Source: Iris pallida (Eukaryota > Streptophyta > Magnoliopsida > Asparagales > Iridaceae). From it: a DNA stretch of 64,000 nt. Within the stretch, counting starts at the first letter, position 1. Each line of letters begins with the position of its first letter. Under the pieces are notes generated by a model. It saw only the letters and a program-made list of their open reading frames with translations, was not told the DNA's origin and made no database searches. The position numbers and the translations under genes were made by a program. This document shows, one piece after another, positions 11,387 through 22,322 of the stretch. Where the stretch lies: contig JANAVB010023996.1 of NCBI GenBank assembly GCA_029216955.1, forward strand, positions 13,238,212 through 13,302,211. Reading direction: 5' to 3'.

Positions 11387-12122
11387 CACTACAAGAAAAT
11401 AGGGCTTTCCCAATGTTTTTTCTTCCGACATTTATGGAAACGTTGGCTAAGGCATGATATTCCAACGTTCGTCGATAAACGTTACAAAATACCCATGTTT
11501 GTCTTTAAATGTCGAGGAATTACCGACATTTGGTCAAAAATATCAAAAAATATAGGACTTTCTGACGTTTATTTTCCTTGAGTCAGCTTAAAAATGTTAT
11601 ACCGACGCTTGAAAATAAACGTTGAAAAATATTTACCAATGTTTGATTAAAAAAATATTGAAAATGTGCGACTGTATACTTGACCCCTTAAAAGAAAGAC
11701 TATATTCCTTCTCTCTAATTTATTTCCCCCCAAATCCTTCCTGCAATATTTGGCCTCATAGTTTTTTTTTCATTCTAAACTCCTCTGGTTCCTCCTCTAT
11801 GTAGATTTCTCTCAGGATTTCTACTACTATTTTTTTAGGGTTTTACGAGAAACCCATATCGATTTTTTTGAAGGAATCCCTGTCCCTAGGGGTCGAAGAG
11901 AAGCATGAACTATCTTCTCCTATACATATTTCTCCCAAATCTCTCCTAAATTTTTAGGGTTTCTTCTTCTCGATCCATCAATAAAATTCTCCAATGGTGA
12001 CGATCAACTTCTCCACAGCTACGATCTTCGATCTCCTCTGGAGCTGCAGAGCGCCGCCAATGGCATCTTTCTCAGAGCAATCCAAGCTCCCGGCAGTGGC
12101 GAGGTGGGGGAATGAGTCACCG

Positions 12123-12329
12123 CCTCCGGGCGTGGTAATGGCAAAGATCGTGAAGAAGGAGAAGATGAAGCACGAGTACCCATGGTCGGGAGAGCTAGAG
12201 GTCGACCCAAACATGAAGGAAGGGGTCCTCAGCTACCTCTCATACTTCAAGCCCCTCAAGGAGAAGCCGAAGCCCGTCACGCTACCATTCGAGAAGTTGC
12301 TCATGGATCTCGAGAAGAAGATCATGGAT
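12123..12329 (+). pseudogene. CAC3: Captured exon of plastid acetyl-CoA carboxylase, carboxyltransferase alpha
   Basis: The frame reads AKIVKKEKMKHEYPW, then VLSYLSYFKPLKEKPKPV and FEKLLMDLEKKIMD. I recognise this as the stretch just after the transit peptide of the plant plastid carboxyltransferase alpha subunit (CAC3/accA), where YPW...LSYFKPL.EKPKPV..FEKPL.ELEKKI is conserved. The fragment ends at a consensus splice donor GTGAGT at 12330, where the family continues with RKMA. An upstream ATG at 11994 gives extra N-terminal residues I do not recognise. Only this one exon of a long multi-exon gene is present, so it cannot make an enzyme. In the host the subunit forms malonyl-CoA for fatty-acid synthesis in the chloroplast. 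Confidence 0.75.
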
Positions 12330-12879
12330 GTGAGTGCTTGATTTTCATTTTTTTCCTGATTTGTGTTAATTTTTTCGTAAAGTTGATTTTTATTGGATAT
12401 TTAATTACTAATTGATATGAAAAATAAACATATATTTGTACATTATTCTAATTAATATGAAACATAAAATTAGAGAAAGTGATGTGAGTATAGACACTAT
12501 GAGGTATATTTAATTTACTTAATAAATTTGTCTCTGAGATTGCGATTGGATGTCCCATTTTAGAAGAAATCACTATCTCCCATACTTGCAAGAATTTGGA
12601 AAATCAACATCTTAGAATAACAAAGTGCGATTTTTAAAGATTTGAATGCCCACCCAACACATGTAGCTATTTTTGTACGCACTCTACGAACTTGGTACTC
12701 TATGAACTTGGCGATAAGAGTTTGAGAATTTTAGAGTGTCTTAGAAAAGAGTAAATTGTTCCTTGAAATGTTAAACCATACCATGAGCATTAAGCCCACA
12801 ACTTATTCTTTGTCAGTTGTTCTTAGGGATCGAATTATACTAAATAGAGTTATTTGTATTTACCCCATGGTTTGCATTA

Positions 12880-12955
12880 TCAGTCGATACCGATCTGATA
12901 CGATTTTCCATGTACTGATCTGATACCAATCGATACTATCTGATACCGATGTTGG
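12880..12955. repeat. CGATACC/GATCTGATACC short repeats
   Basis: Several copies of GATACCGATCTGATAC-like units. The same kind of repeat makes up much of the large inverted repeat in CACTA-2 (52020-52760), so two unrelated CACTA elements share it. Confidence 0.55.
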
Positions 12956-13014
12956 GGAAATCTTTGTATCAACTTACATTATAGTTTCTTATACGATTTA
13001 ATCCTTTGATATAG

Positions 13015-13102
13015 GATTTATACAAGAGACAGTTTTAGAAAGCGTAGGTTCAATATGGTTCAATCGTACAGAGGCCATGGATCGTGAGGTTGTAGCAAGA
13101 AA
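13015..13102 (+). pseudogene. GPAT9: Captured GPAT9 exon (first of three)
   Basis: After an acceptor ATATAG, the exon encodes FIQETVLESVGSIWFNRTEA followed by MDREVVARK, and ends in a GTAAGA donor that splits the Lys codon. IWFNRTEA.DREVVARKLR is characteristic of plant glycerol-3-phosphate acyltransferase 9, the ER enzyme that starts membrane-lipid and triacylglycerol synthesis. Phase matches the next exon. Frame intact, but a fragment only. Confidence 0.85.
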
Positions 13103-13189
13103 GTAAGAATCATATGTGTTGATATAGATGCAGAGTTGTTAATATATAATAATTCACAAACTTATATACAATCAGCCTTTATTTTCCAG

Positions 13190-13286
13190 GTTAAGAGAAC
13201 ATACTCAAGGGGTTGACAATAACCCACTCTTGATATTTCCAGAAGGAACCTGTGTAAACAATGACTACACTGTAATGTTCAAGAAG
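13190..13286 (+). pseudogene. GPAT9: Captured GPAT9 exon (second of three)
   Basis: Acceptor TTTTCCAG, then LREHTQGVDNNPLLIFPEGT and CVNNDYTVMFKK, ending at donor GTTTGT (13287). FPEGT is the conserved acyltransferase block III that contacts the glycerol-3-phosphate. The first G of the exon completes the Lys codon begun in the previous exon, so exon joining is preserved. The catalytic HX4D block lies upstream in the gene and is absent from the element. Confidence 0.88.
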
Positions 13287-14336
13287 GTTTGTATTGTGAC
13301 TATCCGCTTGGATTTATAAAATTAAATGCACTATAGTTTTATTGTTCAGGAGCATGATTATGTAGTATAATTATATTGAGGTATTCTTAAGTCTATCTTG
13401 TGAAGGATGCATACAAAACCAGGAGTGTTATATTCCATGCTTTAACATCTCTCCGATAGAGCAATGAAATAAGACTTACGTAATTACAAAGAAAATTCTG
13501 GCCCCATAAGAACTAAAACAAAATCACATTGCATGCTTTCTATGTTTATACTTTAAGTTTATTAATGTATCCTATTACCTATGTTTGATCAGTTCTATGT
13601 TGTCTCTATGAAAATTAAATGATTTTCAAGTAGGTGGTCCTGAGTCTCCTGTCTGTTGCTAAATTACTCAGGTTATTGATGATTCTCAACACGGTCAGTT
13701 CTATTTTATACATTTCAAGCTAATTTGCTTATTCTTTAAGTTTATGAATTTATCCTATATTTACATACCTTAGTTGCTTGGATAATTGGTTGCTTTATAA
13801 TCAACAAGTCCTTTCAAGAAACTTTATTGATGTCTGTTTCCATGCGTGTAAGTTTGAGAATAGCTCTATCCTTGACTCAATTAACTTAATTTTTCTAACA
13901 CGTTATCCCCCGTATCAAAAGGTTATATATACTAGACATGAATAATAAAGAAAGTTCCAGCAGTTGCCAACTGGTCTTTCTAGGTTTATGGCACGCCCTT
14001 CTCTTGCCTTGTGTTCCCTATCCATGAATACGGCACCAACCCAGAAGGGCCGACTTCAAAGGGTCAGCCATGAGACTGTTTCGGGTTAGAGCAGCTTTTC
14101 ATAGCCAATAACAACCTTACATTAAATGGCTTGGATGATGATGACGGTGAGGGCATTGGACTAGATAGCTGGCTTGGACTAAATAACTGCACATGAATTA
14201 ACTGGAAGAAATTATACCATGCTAGATACATTTATAAACCGAATGTAGATCTTTCTAGTGTATGATGTTTTATATTACTTTGTGATGTTCTGACGATTCG
14301 TTTCTAGATTTATATGGGAATAATATTTAGTACTTC

Positions 14337-14444
14337 GCCAATGATCGTCTAGCCTAGTGGTAGTGGTGAGGCATACGGCCCGAGTGGTCAGGAGATCGAT
14401 TCCCGGTGGGAGCGTTCGCCACAATTACCTTCTTTCAAAAAAAA
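14337..14444 (+). mobile_element. tRNA-derived SINE with target duplication
   Basis: A 108-bp insert flanked by the exact 9-bp direct repeat TAGTACTTC (14328-14336 and 14445-14453). It starts with a pol III A-box-like TAGCCTAGTGGTAG, has a B-box-like GATCGATTCCC near 14395-14405, and ends in an A8 run. It sits in the intron between the second and third captured GPAT9 exons. It is not a functional tRNA gene: there is no cloverleaf or acceptor stem. Confidence 0.82.
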
Positions 14445-14713
14445 TAGTACTTCAAATCAAATTCGTAATTCACCTCCAAATAGGTATATATATAGGTATT
14501 CATGCCTGAACCTAAACATCATAACAAGGTCTAAAGTTTGATATTTACCAAGCATGGCACCTAGTAAGTTGGTTGCCATTTTCTCATGTTGTGATCATGG
14601 CTCTTATTTGCTATCATGTGGATTTTAGTGCTTTTAAAGTATACTTATAATCCTTGTAACCTTTGCTATGCTTGTCACCAAATGACATCCTCTTAATTCT
14701 CTGTTTTGGACAG

Positions 14714-14799
14714 GGTGCTTTTGAACTTGGATGTGCCGTCTACCCAGTAGCAATCAAATACAACAAAATTTTCGTTGATGCCTTTTGGAACAGTAAAAA
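14714..14799 (+). pseudogene. GPAT9: Captured GPAT9 exon (third of three)
   Basis: After an acceptor CAG the exon reads GAFELGCAVYPVAIKYNKIF then VDAFWNSKK, with a GTAAGA donor at 14800. This continues VMFKK of the previous exon as in plant GPAT9 (VMFKKGAFELG). The 1427-bp intron before it holds the SINE. No further GPAT9 exon follows inside the element, so the captured segment covers about 90 codons of a protein of several hundred. Confidence 0.88.
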
Positions 14800-15059
14800 G
14801 TAAGAATCACAATATAGGAACTTCAATTTCACTAACAAATTATACTTCTGCTAGAATCCCAACATTTAACAACTCACGTTTTTCTGTTAATATATATTAA
14901 TTCGATCAGAAATTGTCATAATAGTAAGATTTATATTTCAGCATTTGAGGATAGGACATAACATGTGAATCTGGAAGTATGTAGAGACATGGATACAGAA
15001 ACAAAGTGTAAAATTATCAAATCTGCATTATAATCTCTTTACTCTTTAATGTTGTATGT

Positions 15060-15235
15060 AGTGTTTTAAAAATCAGTTCAAACTGGGCAGTTGGACCATA
15101 ATCCGGTGTGTTTTCCGGGTTGGTTCAACCAATTGAACCGCTAGAGCGGTTGAACCGGCCTGAACCGGATAGGACTGTTCAAACCGTCCGACCCGGTTAC
15201 TGTTCACATGAATTGTTCGGTTCACCAAACAACAT
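15060..15235. repeat. GGTTCAACC/GGTTGAACCGG inverted-motif repeat
   Basis: Dense short inverted motifs (GGTTCAACCAATTGAACC, GCGGTTGAACCGGCC, GAACCGG, TTCGGTTCACC) inside CACTA-1. It resembles a small foldback or MITE-like repeat, but I could not fix ends or a target duplication. Confidence 0.45.
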
Positions 15236-15724
15236 ACAAAATTTACTCTAAATCCTTGTAAAAAAAAGGATCAGAAGATTAGTATCTAGGACTGTTGGCA
15301 GTGAAAACTAGCATATCAACCCCTAGGCTGCTCCTGTTTGGCGATAAAGTGACTCTACCTAATATCTATGTACTAATAACAGTATGCAAAGTAGCGGGAA
15401 AAGGAGACATTTTCTCATACACACACTATGATTTATATGCATCTTCTTGAGGATGCATGAGGTTGGTCAATTATACAACTTCCTGTTAACCAAAAGAGCT
15501 ATCAGATATTCAAGTCCAAATCAATTATAGCTCACTGAAATATTTAATTTCTGGAATGCCGTATCCAAGATCTCATCCAACCATCTTTAACAAAGTCCAT
15601 GTTCCAACTTAAGTATAACTAACAAATCAGGATGTTTGAAGAGATTCAAGAGGAAGGATCCAGACAAACCCTGAATATGCGGTGGTAATGTGGAGCACGT
15701 AAAAGAATGACATAAACACTCCAG

Positions 15725-16089
15725 GTCAGGAAACATCTACTTCGTTTTTTAGCCCAACATTTACTGCTCCTTCAAGAAATCCTTTCGATTCACTATATCC
15801 TTCTACATCAATATTTATTGGGCCAACCAAACCTTATTTCACTTATTCACTCCCAACCTTGGGTTTTTTAGCGGTTGGCTCGAATTTAGCATTCGGTCCT
15901 TCAATCGTACTGAACAACACTCAGTCATCTGGGTTGTTTCTGTCTTCTACTCCATCTATTGCGCACACACCATTTCCATCCATACAGCTTACTAATGGGT
16001 TTCAACCGACTTCGAGTTCAAGTTCAAATTTACTAAGCAGACCATCTACTGGATTTTGGGGTATTTGGTCAGCAGCTCAGTGTATATAA
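15725..16089 (+). pseudogene. Captured FG-nucleoporin-like fragment
   Basis: After a CAG acceptor-like site the frame encodes a Ser/Thr/Pro/Phe-rich low-complexity stretch (SPTFTAPSRNPFD, SLPTLGF, VGSNLAFGPSI, SRPSTGFWG). This resembles the FG-repeat region of a nuclear-pore protein with several FG dipeptides mutated. The frame closes at 16087 after a probable frameshift near TGTATA. Two further exon-like pieces follow at about 16314-16366 (SSTFPSGNFSQIQPG) and 16464-16524 (ASSNGFSNFSSIIGQHMFQQ), each with AG before and GT after. The parent gene is not identified; low-complexity composition makes this call weak. Confidence 0.4.
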
Positions 16090-17835
16090 GTACTTCTACT
16101 GGTTGTGGTCAAATTATTGTAAGTCGCCCATCACCCCTCTTGAGTTATTCTGTTATCTATAGCATGTAATTGCAGATGAATTTGCTTTCTTTTGAAAATC
16201 AGGTAACCATTGATTCATTACGCTTCTTATGTTTACTTTACAATATGCTAGTAAGAGACTCAAAATTGTTGTATTTGACTGAATTCTTTATCATCTATTT
16301 TTTAACCAGTTAATCCTGCTCTAATGTCGAGTACGTTTCCTTCTGGTAACTTTAGTCAGATACAACCAGGTAACTGACCTATGGTATTATATATGTCCTT
16401 TTATTTCATTTTCAACTGAGTGTATAAGTATTTTCACTTACATTTTCTTTTTTCTCCTTCAGCATCCTCAAATGGCTTCAGTAACTTTTCCAGCATCATT
16501 GGTCAACACATGTTTCAGCAATTGTATGTTCTATTCCTGTCGTATTTTAATTTCTAGTTTATAAAAATTGTAGGCTATTTAACAATATTGAACAATATAA
16601 TTGGTGCTATATCAAACAAATAGGTTGCAAGGAAGACTAGTGTTTTTTTGTCTTAGTGACTTCAACCTATTCTCTATATACATCAGAACAACTTCATAAA
16701 ATTATGTCCCCCTAGTTGCACCACTTTGTAGCCCTTACAATTTGATTTCCTTTTCTAGCTAACCTAGTTTAAAACAAGTATGCCTTGTTGTTTCTTGTGT
16801 TTAAAACATTTTTCTGAGATTAAATGATTGGAAAATTCCCTACATGTTACATTAATAGTAATTAACAAAACAAAGACCCAAGTACAGGAGTAAGTCATGA
16901 TATTTTCAAAACATATCCTTGGTCCGTTACATTTTAGAGGAATAATCTGTAGCTTTGGAAAGCATTCTCATGCCATCCTTTAAAATGGCATGTTACTTTA
17001 GTAACATTTTGATTTTGAATTTCAAAATTTATTTATTTCTAGAATTAGAAAAGTTTCCACAGTTGGCTCTCCCATACTTGTGTAGCAGTTAAAATTGGTG
17101 GAAGTAAAAAAACATTAATTTATGATTGAACCTTTTTAGTCTGTTCATAGATTGCATCAATAATGGCCCTATATTGTTTCTTTGTGTGGCTTATCGCTTA
17201 CTTTTTCTCATTTTTCAAAATCAATCAATTGTCCTTTAGGGCTCAGAATCAAAGTAGCACAATCAATTAATTTCGTGGAAGAGTTTTCTTGATTTTACAT
17301 AACATATAGCTAAATTGTAAGGATTTTCAGCTATGTTTAATTATTTTCCTGCTAAATAAGATATTAAACATTTTAAAAGTTGTTCACAAAATGAGGACAT
17401 GCACTTTATGTACCACAAAATCTTTGTAGAAACCTCATTCAGGATTGTTCAATTAAAGGTAATGCCTAACTAAAATACCTATGTACGAAAATATTCTCAA
17501 CTGGCTGGTGTTGACATTCTGAGGAAATTTCTTTGTTTTCATGCAATCACATTTGTCGCCTAGTGCATGTATTCTCTTGCTAAGATGCAAAATACTTTCA
17601 GATTCTTCCTTCCTAGATAATACTATTTATCAGATTTATTTTCATGCAATCACATTTGTCGCCTAGATCATACTATTTATCAGATTTATTTTTCTTTGTT
17701 ATCCTTGAGAGTGAACCCTTTTCTACTAAACTTTTTCGTTGTCTATAAAACCATATATTGTTACTAGTAGCTACAAGAATTTGTTCATGTTTTTGAAAGT
17801 TACATATATGTTATGTTCCGCTTTTTGTGCTGCAG

Positions 17836-18182
17836 ACGTCGTTGGAATCTGTTCGTGACTCTTTATTTGGAAAACTAGTAAAAATGACATGAGGTAATTT
17901 CACATGTAGGACTTCTGTTGGATATACTAATTATCTGTTATTTTTGTATTCTGTTATAACTATGTTTGAATTTGATTTTGGCAGGGTGAAAAACTAAGGG
18001 TGGAAGCAGCTGTCTTGCTGGGAATACGAGCGGAGCTAGACACCTTGAGGAGAAGGCAATATTCTGCAAGAAAATTGGGCTTTTCCAACTTTTTCATAAT
18101 CTTGAATACAAGTTTTGAAGCTAGAGGCCTTATCACTCCTTCGGACATCGATCAGTGGGCTATTATCGGAAATGATACATAA
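17836..18182 (+). pseudogene. Unidentified captured gene tail, two exons
   Basis: A short exon-like piece after TGCAG (about 17836-17893: TSLESVRDSLFGKLVKM) is followed by an intron-like gap. A second piece from 17985 reads GEKLRVEAAVLLGIRAELDT then LRRRQYSARKLGF and GLITPSDIDQWAIIGNDT, ending TAA at 18180-18182. The charged heptad-like first half suggests a coiled coil. I do not recognise the family. An AATAAA-like AATAAAAG near 18297 and the lack of later coding suggest a captured 3' end. Confidence 0.4.
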
Positions 18183-18787
18183 CTTTGTCAACGGATCTTA
18201 TTTCTTGTTTTGGTCGTAATGGGGTTGTGCTCAAGATGGATGTACTTGATTTATTTTGTTAAACACAGTAATATAGGCAAACATTGTATTTGATCAATAA
18301 AAGATTATTTTATAAATTATATATTGTTGAACTTATAATGTTAGTTGGAGTGTGGTTTAATTACTCATTGGGAACTGGTTGAATACAAAAGCAGGACAAA
18401 TATATTCAAATTATATTTTTTTAAAATGGTTTTACCTATACCGACATTTTTGTTAAAATGTTGGAAAATTGTTGGAAAAAGGTTCGAAAAGAAAATTCCA
18501 ACATTTTTGCAAAAGTTTGGAAAAGTAGTCCAATTTTCGACGTTTCTGCTAAAAGCGTTGGAAAATTTCACCCATTATTGCACAATTGTCGACGTTTATT
18601 AAACGTTGCTGTAAACGTTGGCTTTATCTATACCGACGTTTATCTAAAACGTCATAAATTCCCAACTAGAGCAACGACGACGTTTGTAGAAAATGTTAAA
18701 AAAATGTTGGAAATATATATGCCAACGTTTTTTTACCTTTTCCCTGACGTTTATAAAACGTTAGGAAAAATCAATTTCCTTGTAGTG

Positions 18788-18790
18788 CAT
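18788..18790 (+). repeat. Target duplication CAT, right copy, of CACTA-1
   Basis: Partner of 11384-11386. Confidence 0.95.
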
Positions 18791-18981
18791 CTTGTAATTA
18801 TATTACTTGCTTGAGATTGAGACAATAGGCTTGACCTTAAGAGACTGTTGGCTTGTAGTAAACCCTCATATCTAGACAGCCGTGACCGTATAGTTGAGAT
18901 GTATTCTATTTCAATATACGTAGCTGGCTATGTCTGCCCCCGCTCTCCAGTATTCTGGTTCTGGGGCGTGACACGGTTTAA

Positions 18982-19000
18982 GTGGTGGCCCATGCAGGTC
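18982..19000 (+). promoter_or_regulatory. Candidate primer-binding site of element A
   Basis: GTGGTGGCCCATGCAGGTC, 8 nt after the 5' LTR, identical to the block in element B. Confidence 0.55.
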
Positions 19001-19106
19001 TTGTCAATCAAGAAATATAAGGGTTTACCGAATAGATGTCTCAATCAGTATTCGCCCTTGATCTCCGCCCGTATTTTCAAATCCCTGAAATTCTTGCCCT
19101 GATTAT

Positions 19107-20321
19107 ATGCTTGTATCGTTGATCTGTCCTGGTCCTTCCTTATTGTTTCCCTGTGTCGTCTTCCTCAGCGGCACTATACCTGACCCTGCCGATCAGCAAG
19201 GAAGAGCACCACCCGTGGACCAGCAGCAACCTGGAGATCAGGCCCAGTATTCCGGAGTCGCTTCCAGAGTGATACCTACTGGAGGAGAGTCACCAGTTCG
19301 GCCCGTCCAGCCCGCAGAGCCAGATGATGGTACCGTAGTAGGCCTCATCAGAACCTTGATAGCTTCCCAGGATCGTCGAAGCGACGCCCTGCACCAGACA
19401 GTTCAAGATGCTTTGACCCGAGGCGGACATCCAGGGAACCAGGCGGTGAACAGCTTTAAGCGATTGAACCCTCCTTTCTTCGACGGTACCGAGGATGCGA
19501 TTGCCGCGGATACATGGCTTCAGGATACCGAGGTGATTCTGGAAGCAGCTAGGACACCCGAGAATGAGAAGGTGGCGGTGGTACGCCTGCAGTTGTTGGA
19601 CTTGGCTCGCAGTTGGTGGGCGACGCAAGCCATGGGATTAGTGGTACCCATTGCTTGGGCAGTATTTAGAGAGAGATTCCAGACGAAGTATTTCGATGCT
19701 GTGGCTCGGTATGACCTGCAGACCAGATTTACCAACTTGAAGCAAGGAGGCAGAACAGTCGACAGTTATGCATCGAAGTTTTCTAGGCTCAGTAGGTTTG
19801 CCCCCACCTTGGTGGCGACCGAGTTTGATAGGGCCCAACGATTCCAGCAGGGGCTGCATTTGGAGATCTTGTTAGCGGTTGAGCAGTTCGAGCACCAGAC
19901 GTTCGATGCAGTCTTGAGAGCAGCTAGAAGGCATGAGTATACCTCCCAGAGGATCGTGGATAGGACCGAAAGTAGGAAGCGGTCCCATAGTCAGATGCAC
20001 CAATCATCAGCTCCAGTCCCGGCAGCTAGGAGATTGACTAATGGGACTCCGAGGCGGGCGGCCTCAGTAACGTCGGTTCAGCATTCGACCCCGACGTACC
20101 CGCAACAGTAGAAGCAGAAGCAGACTTCCGCGATGGGATGTTCTCATTGCGGGAAGCCAGGCCATGTAGTGGCAGATTATCGCAGGGCGCAGGGATTGTG
20201 CCTAGCTTGTGGAGCAGCAGATCATAGGATAGGGGCTTGCCCGAATAGGGGTGGTTCATCAGCGTCCAACCCTTCTAGCTCTTCGGTGAGAGGACCGACC
20301 CCAGCACCAGTTCAGCAGTAG
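19107..20321 (+). pseudogene. gag: Element A gag with zinc knuckles
   Basis: The frame from 19107 holds a capsid domain (FKRLNPPFFDGTEDAIAADT, LARSWWATQ, RERFQTKYFD, VDSYASKFSRLSRFAP, RFQQGLHLEI) typical of plant chromovirus gag. Two zinc knuckles follow. The first, CSHCGKPGHVVADY, has Tyr in place of the last Cys; the second, CLACGAADHRIGAC, is complete CCHC. TAG stops at 20109-20111 (after QQ) and 20319-20321 (after VQQ) lie in Gln-rich context and read as CAG-to-TAG changes. The true start is uncertain, because the first 25 residues are hydrophobic leader-like sequence unlike the usual basic gag N-terminus. The frame continues into pol. Confidence 0.9.
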
Positions 20322-22322
20322 CAGTATCAGTCTTCGAGGCCCTTGCCGCCTCAGTCTCAGGCATTCCAACAACAGCACCCCCAGCAGTATGCACAAGCCC
20401 AAGCTCAGACCCAGAATAGGCAGAGAGGTTTCCAGCAGAGGGGACCAGCAGCCAGGGGACAAGGTCAGGCCATGATGATGGCTATGGAAGAAGAAGTTAC
20501 ACCAGGTGAGGTTGTGGCAGGTACTATTCTCGTCAACTCCTCTCCAGCGTCTGTATTATTTGATTCTGGTGCATCGCATTCATTTATGTCTGCACGAGTC
20601 GCGACACGGATAGGATTGGAGCCCGAGTCATTATCGGTGAGGCTCAATATACTTACTGGTAATGGTCTTGTGGGAGTAGATCGAGTGTTTTCCTCGTGTC
20701 GGATCGTAGGTAGCGGTAGGGAGTTCCCCGCTAGATTCATAGAGTTTTCTATGGCAGACTATGATGTAGTCCTAGGCATGGATTGGTTGAGGAACCAGTA
20801 TGCTAGGATAGACTGCCATATTGGCAGAGTTGTCTTTAGTATCCCCGGCGAGCCAGAGTTTTCGTTTTCCAGAGGCGTAGTAAAGCCATCTTCCTCAGCA
20901 TTCCGGATGGCAGTAGCAGCAGTACAGTTACCCCAGATAGTTGAAGAGTTTCCAGATGTCTTTCCAGAGGAGCTTCCAGGGATGCCGCCGGAGCGGGAGA
21001 TTGAGTTCACTATAGACTTGATTCCCGAGATAGCACCAGTATCAGAGCGAGTCTACAGGATGGCGCCTTCAGAATTGGAGATTTTATACAAGATGATTGA
21101 AGAACTGAGGACCAAGGGATTTATCTATGCTAGTGGATCACCTTGGGGAGCCCTGATGCTTCTTGTGAAAAAGAAGGATAGTACGTCCAGGCTATGTGTT
21201 GATTATCGTACCTTGAATTCGATGACAATCAAGAACATATACCCTCTTCCAAGGATAGATGACTTATTTGATCAGCTCAGAGGGGCTTCAGTGTTTTCGA
21301 AGATCGACTTGCGGTCGGGATACCACCAGATCAGAGTCAGAGAGCAGGACATCCCGAAGACAGCATTCAGATCGAGGTATGGACATTGGGAGTTCCTTGT
21401 TATGCCCTTTGGAGCGACCAATGCACCAGCAGTATTCATGGACCTCATGAATTGCATTTTCATGCCTTACTTGGATCAGTTCGTGATCGTGTTCCTAGAT
21501 GACATCCTGGTCTACAGCAAGAGTGAAGCAGAGCATGAGCAGCATCTCAGAGTCGTCCTCCAGACGCTTAGGGAGCATCAGTTGTACGCCAAGTTCAGTA
21601 AATACGAGTTCTGGCTCGATCGTATTTCATACTTGGGTCACATCATTACCAGAGGAGGAGTGGAAGTAGATCCCCAGAAGATTGTGGCTATCGAGTCATG
21701 GTCGGTACCCAGCTCAGTGGCAGAGGTTCGCAGCTTCTTTGGATTGGCCGGCTACTACTGGCGGTTCGTTTCAGATTTCGCAAAGATTTTAGAGCCAATG
21801 ACCCAGTTGACCCGCAAGGATGTGCCGTTTGTTTGGACAGCAGAGTGTCAGGAATCATTTGAGAAGTTGAAGCGAGGTTTGATAATGGCTCCCATTCTCA
21901 CCCTTCCAGATGGGACCGGAGGATTCACAGTTTATTGTGACGCTTCAGGCAGAGGATTGGGGTGTGTCTTGATACAGCATGGGAAGGTAATATCTTATGC
22001 GTCACGTCAACTACGTGATCATGAGAGGAATTACCTGACCCACGACTTGGAATTGGCGGTGGTAGTGTTTGCTTTGAAGTTGTGGAGACACTACTTGTAT
22101 GGAGATAGAGTGGAGATCTTTACTGATCATAAGAGCCTGAAGTATGTTTTCACCCAGAAGGACCTTAATATGCGGCAGAGAAGATGGCTCGAGCTACTGG
22201 TGGATTATGATGTGGATTTGCAGTATCATCCCGGGAAGGCCAACGTTGTAGCAGATGTATTGAGCAGAAGAGCCGGAGTTTATTTCCTGACGGCACAACC
22301 AGAATTATTGGCAGATCTTTAG
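20322..22322 (+). pseudogene. pol: Element A protease, reverse transcriptase and RNase H
   Basis: Same frame as gag. The aspartic protease has [12 protein letters not shown] and DVVLGMDWL. The reverse transcriptase runs from [14 protein letters not shown] through [23 protein letters not shown], and the catalytic FLDDILVYS, to [11 protein letters not shown]. RNase H has [47 protein letters not shown], and ends at [16 protein letters not shown]. All visible catalytic Asp residues are kept. A TAG at 22320-22322 separates it from integrase. The enzymes would copy the element's RNA into DNA inside the cytoplasmic particle. Confidence 0.93.

Larger units (their letters stand above)
11387..18787 (+). 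mobile_element. CACTA-1: non-autonomous CACTA transposon with captured gene pieces
   Basis: 7401 bp, starting CACTACAAGAAAAT and ending ATTTCCTTGTAGTG (14-bp terminal inverted repeats, one mismatch), with a 3-bp CAT duplication, the hallmarks of the CACTA (En/Spm) superfamily. Subterminal regions (11415-11640 and 18430-18780) carry many copies of CGACGTTTAT/AAACGTTGG in both orientations, where the transposase would bind. No transposase frame is visible. The interior carries plant gene fragments with intron structure, all on the plus strand, so it is a gene-capturing derivative mobilised in trans. Confidence 0.95.
8597..18973 (+). repeat. Element A 5' LTR, interrupted by CACTA-1
   Basis: It matches the 3' LTR from 8597 to 11386 and again from 18788 to 18973; the gap is CACTA-1 plus one copy of its CAT duplication. 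It has a promoter-like TTTATATCC at about 8820-8828 followed by a CT/CTT-rich leader, and the 34-bp palindromic minisatellite at 9341-9925. A coding-like frame in 10900-11112 ends DLPSFQPNGGD. The conserved hairpin of the other LTRs is absent. Confidence 0.93.

Noticed and set aside
14337..14444. Possible tRNA gene (A- and B-box-like sequences)
   Set aside because: No cloverleaf or acceptor stem, ends in A8 and is flanked by a 9-bp duplication, so it is a SINE.
11387..18787. Autonomous CACTA with a transposase
   Set aside because: No long frame or DDE transposase motif was found in any frame; gene content is captured exons only.
20109..22322. Programmed stop-codon readthrough between gag and pol in element A
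   Set aside because: Three TAGs lie in one frame, two of them within gag in Gln runs, and B and C show the same change at unrelated Gln codons; mutation is simpler.
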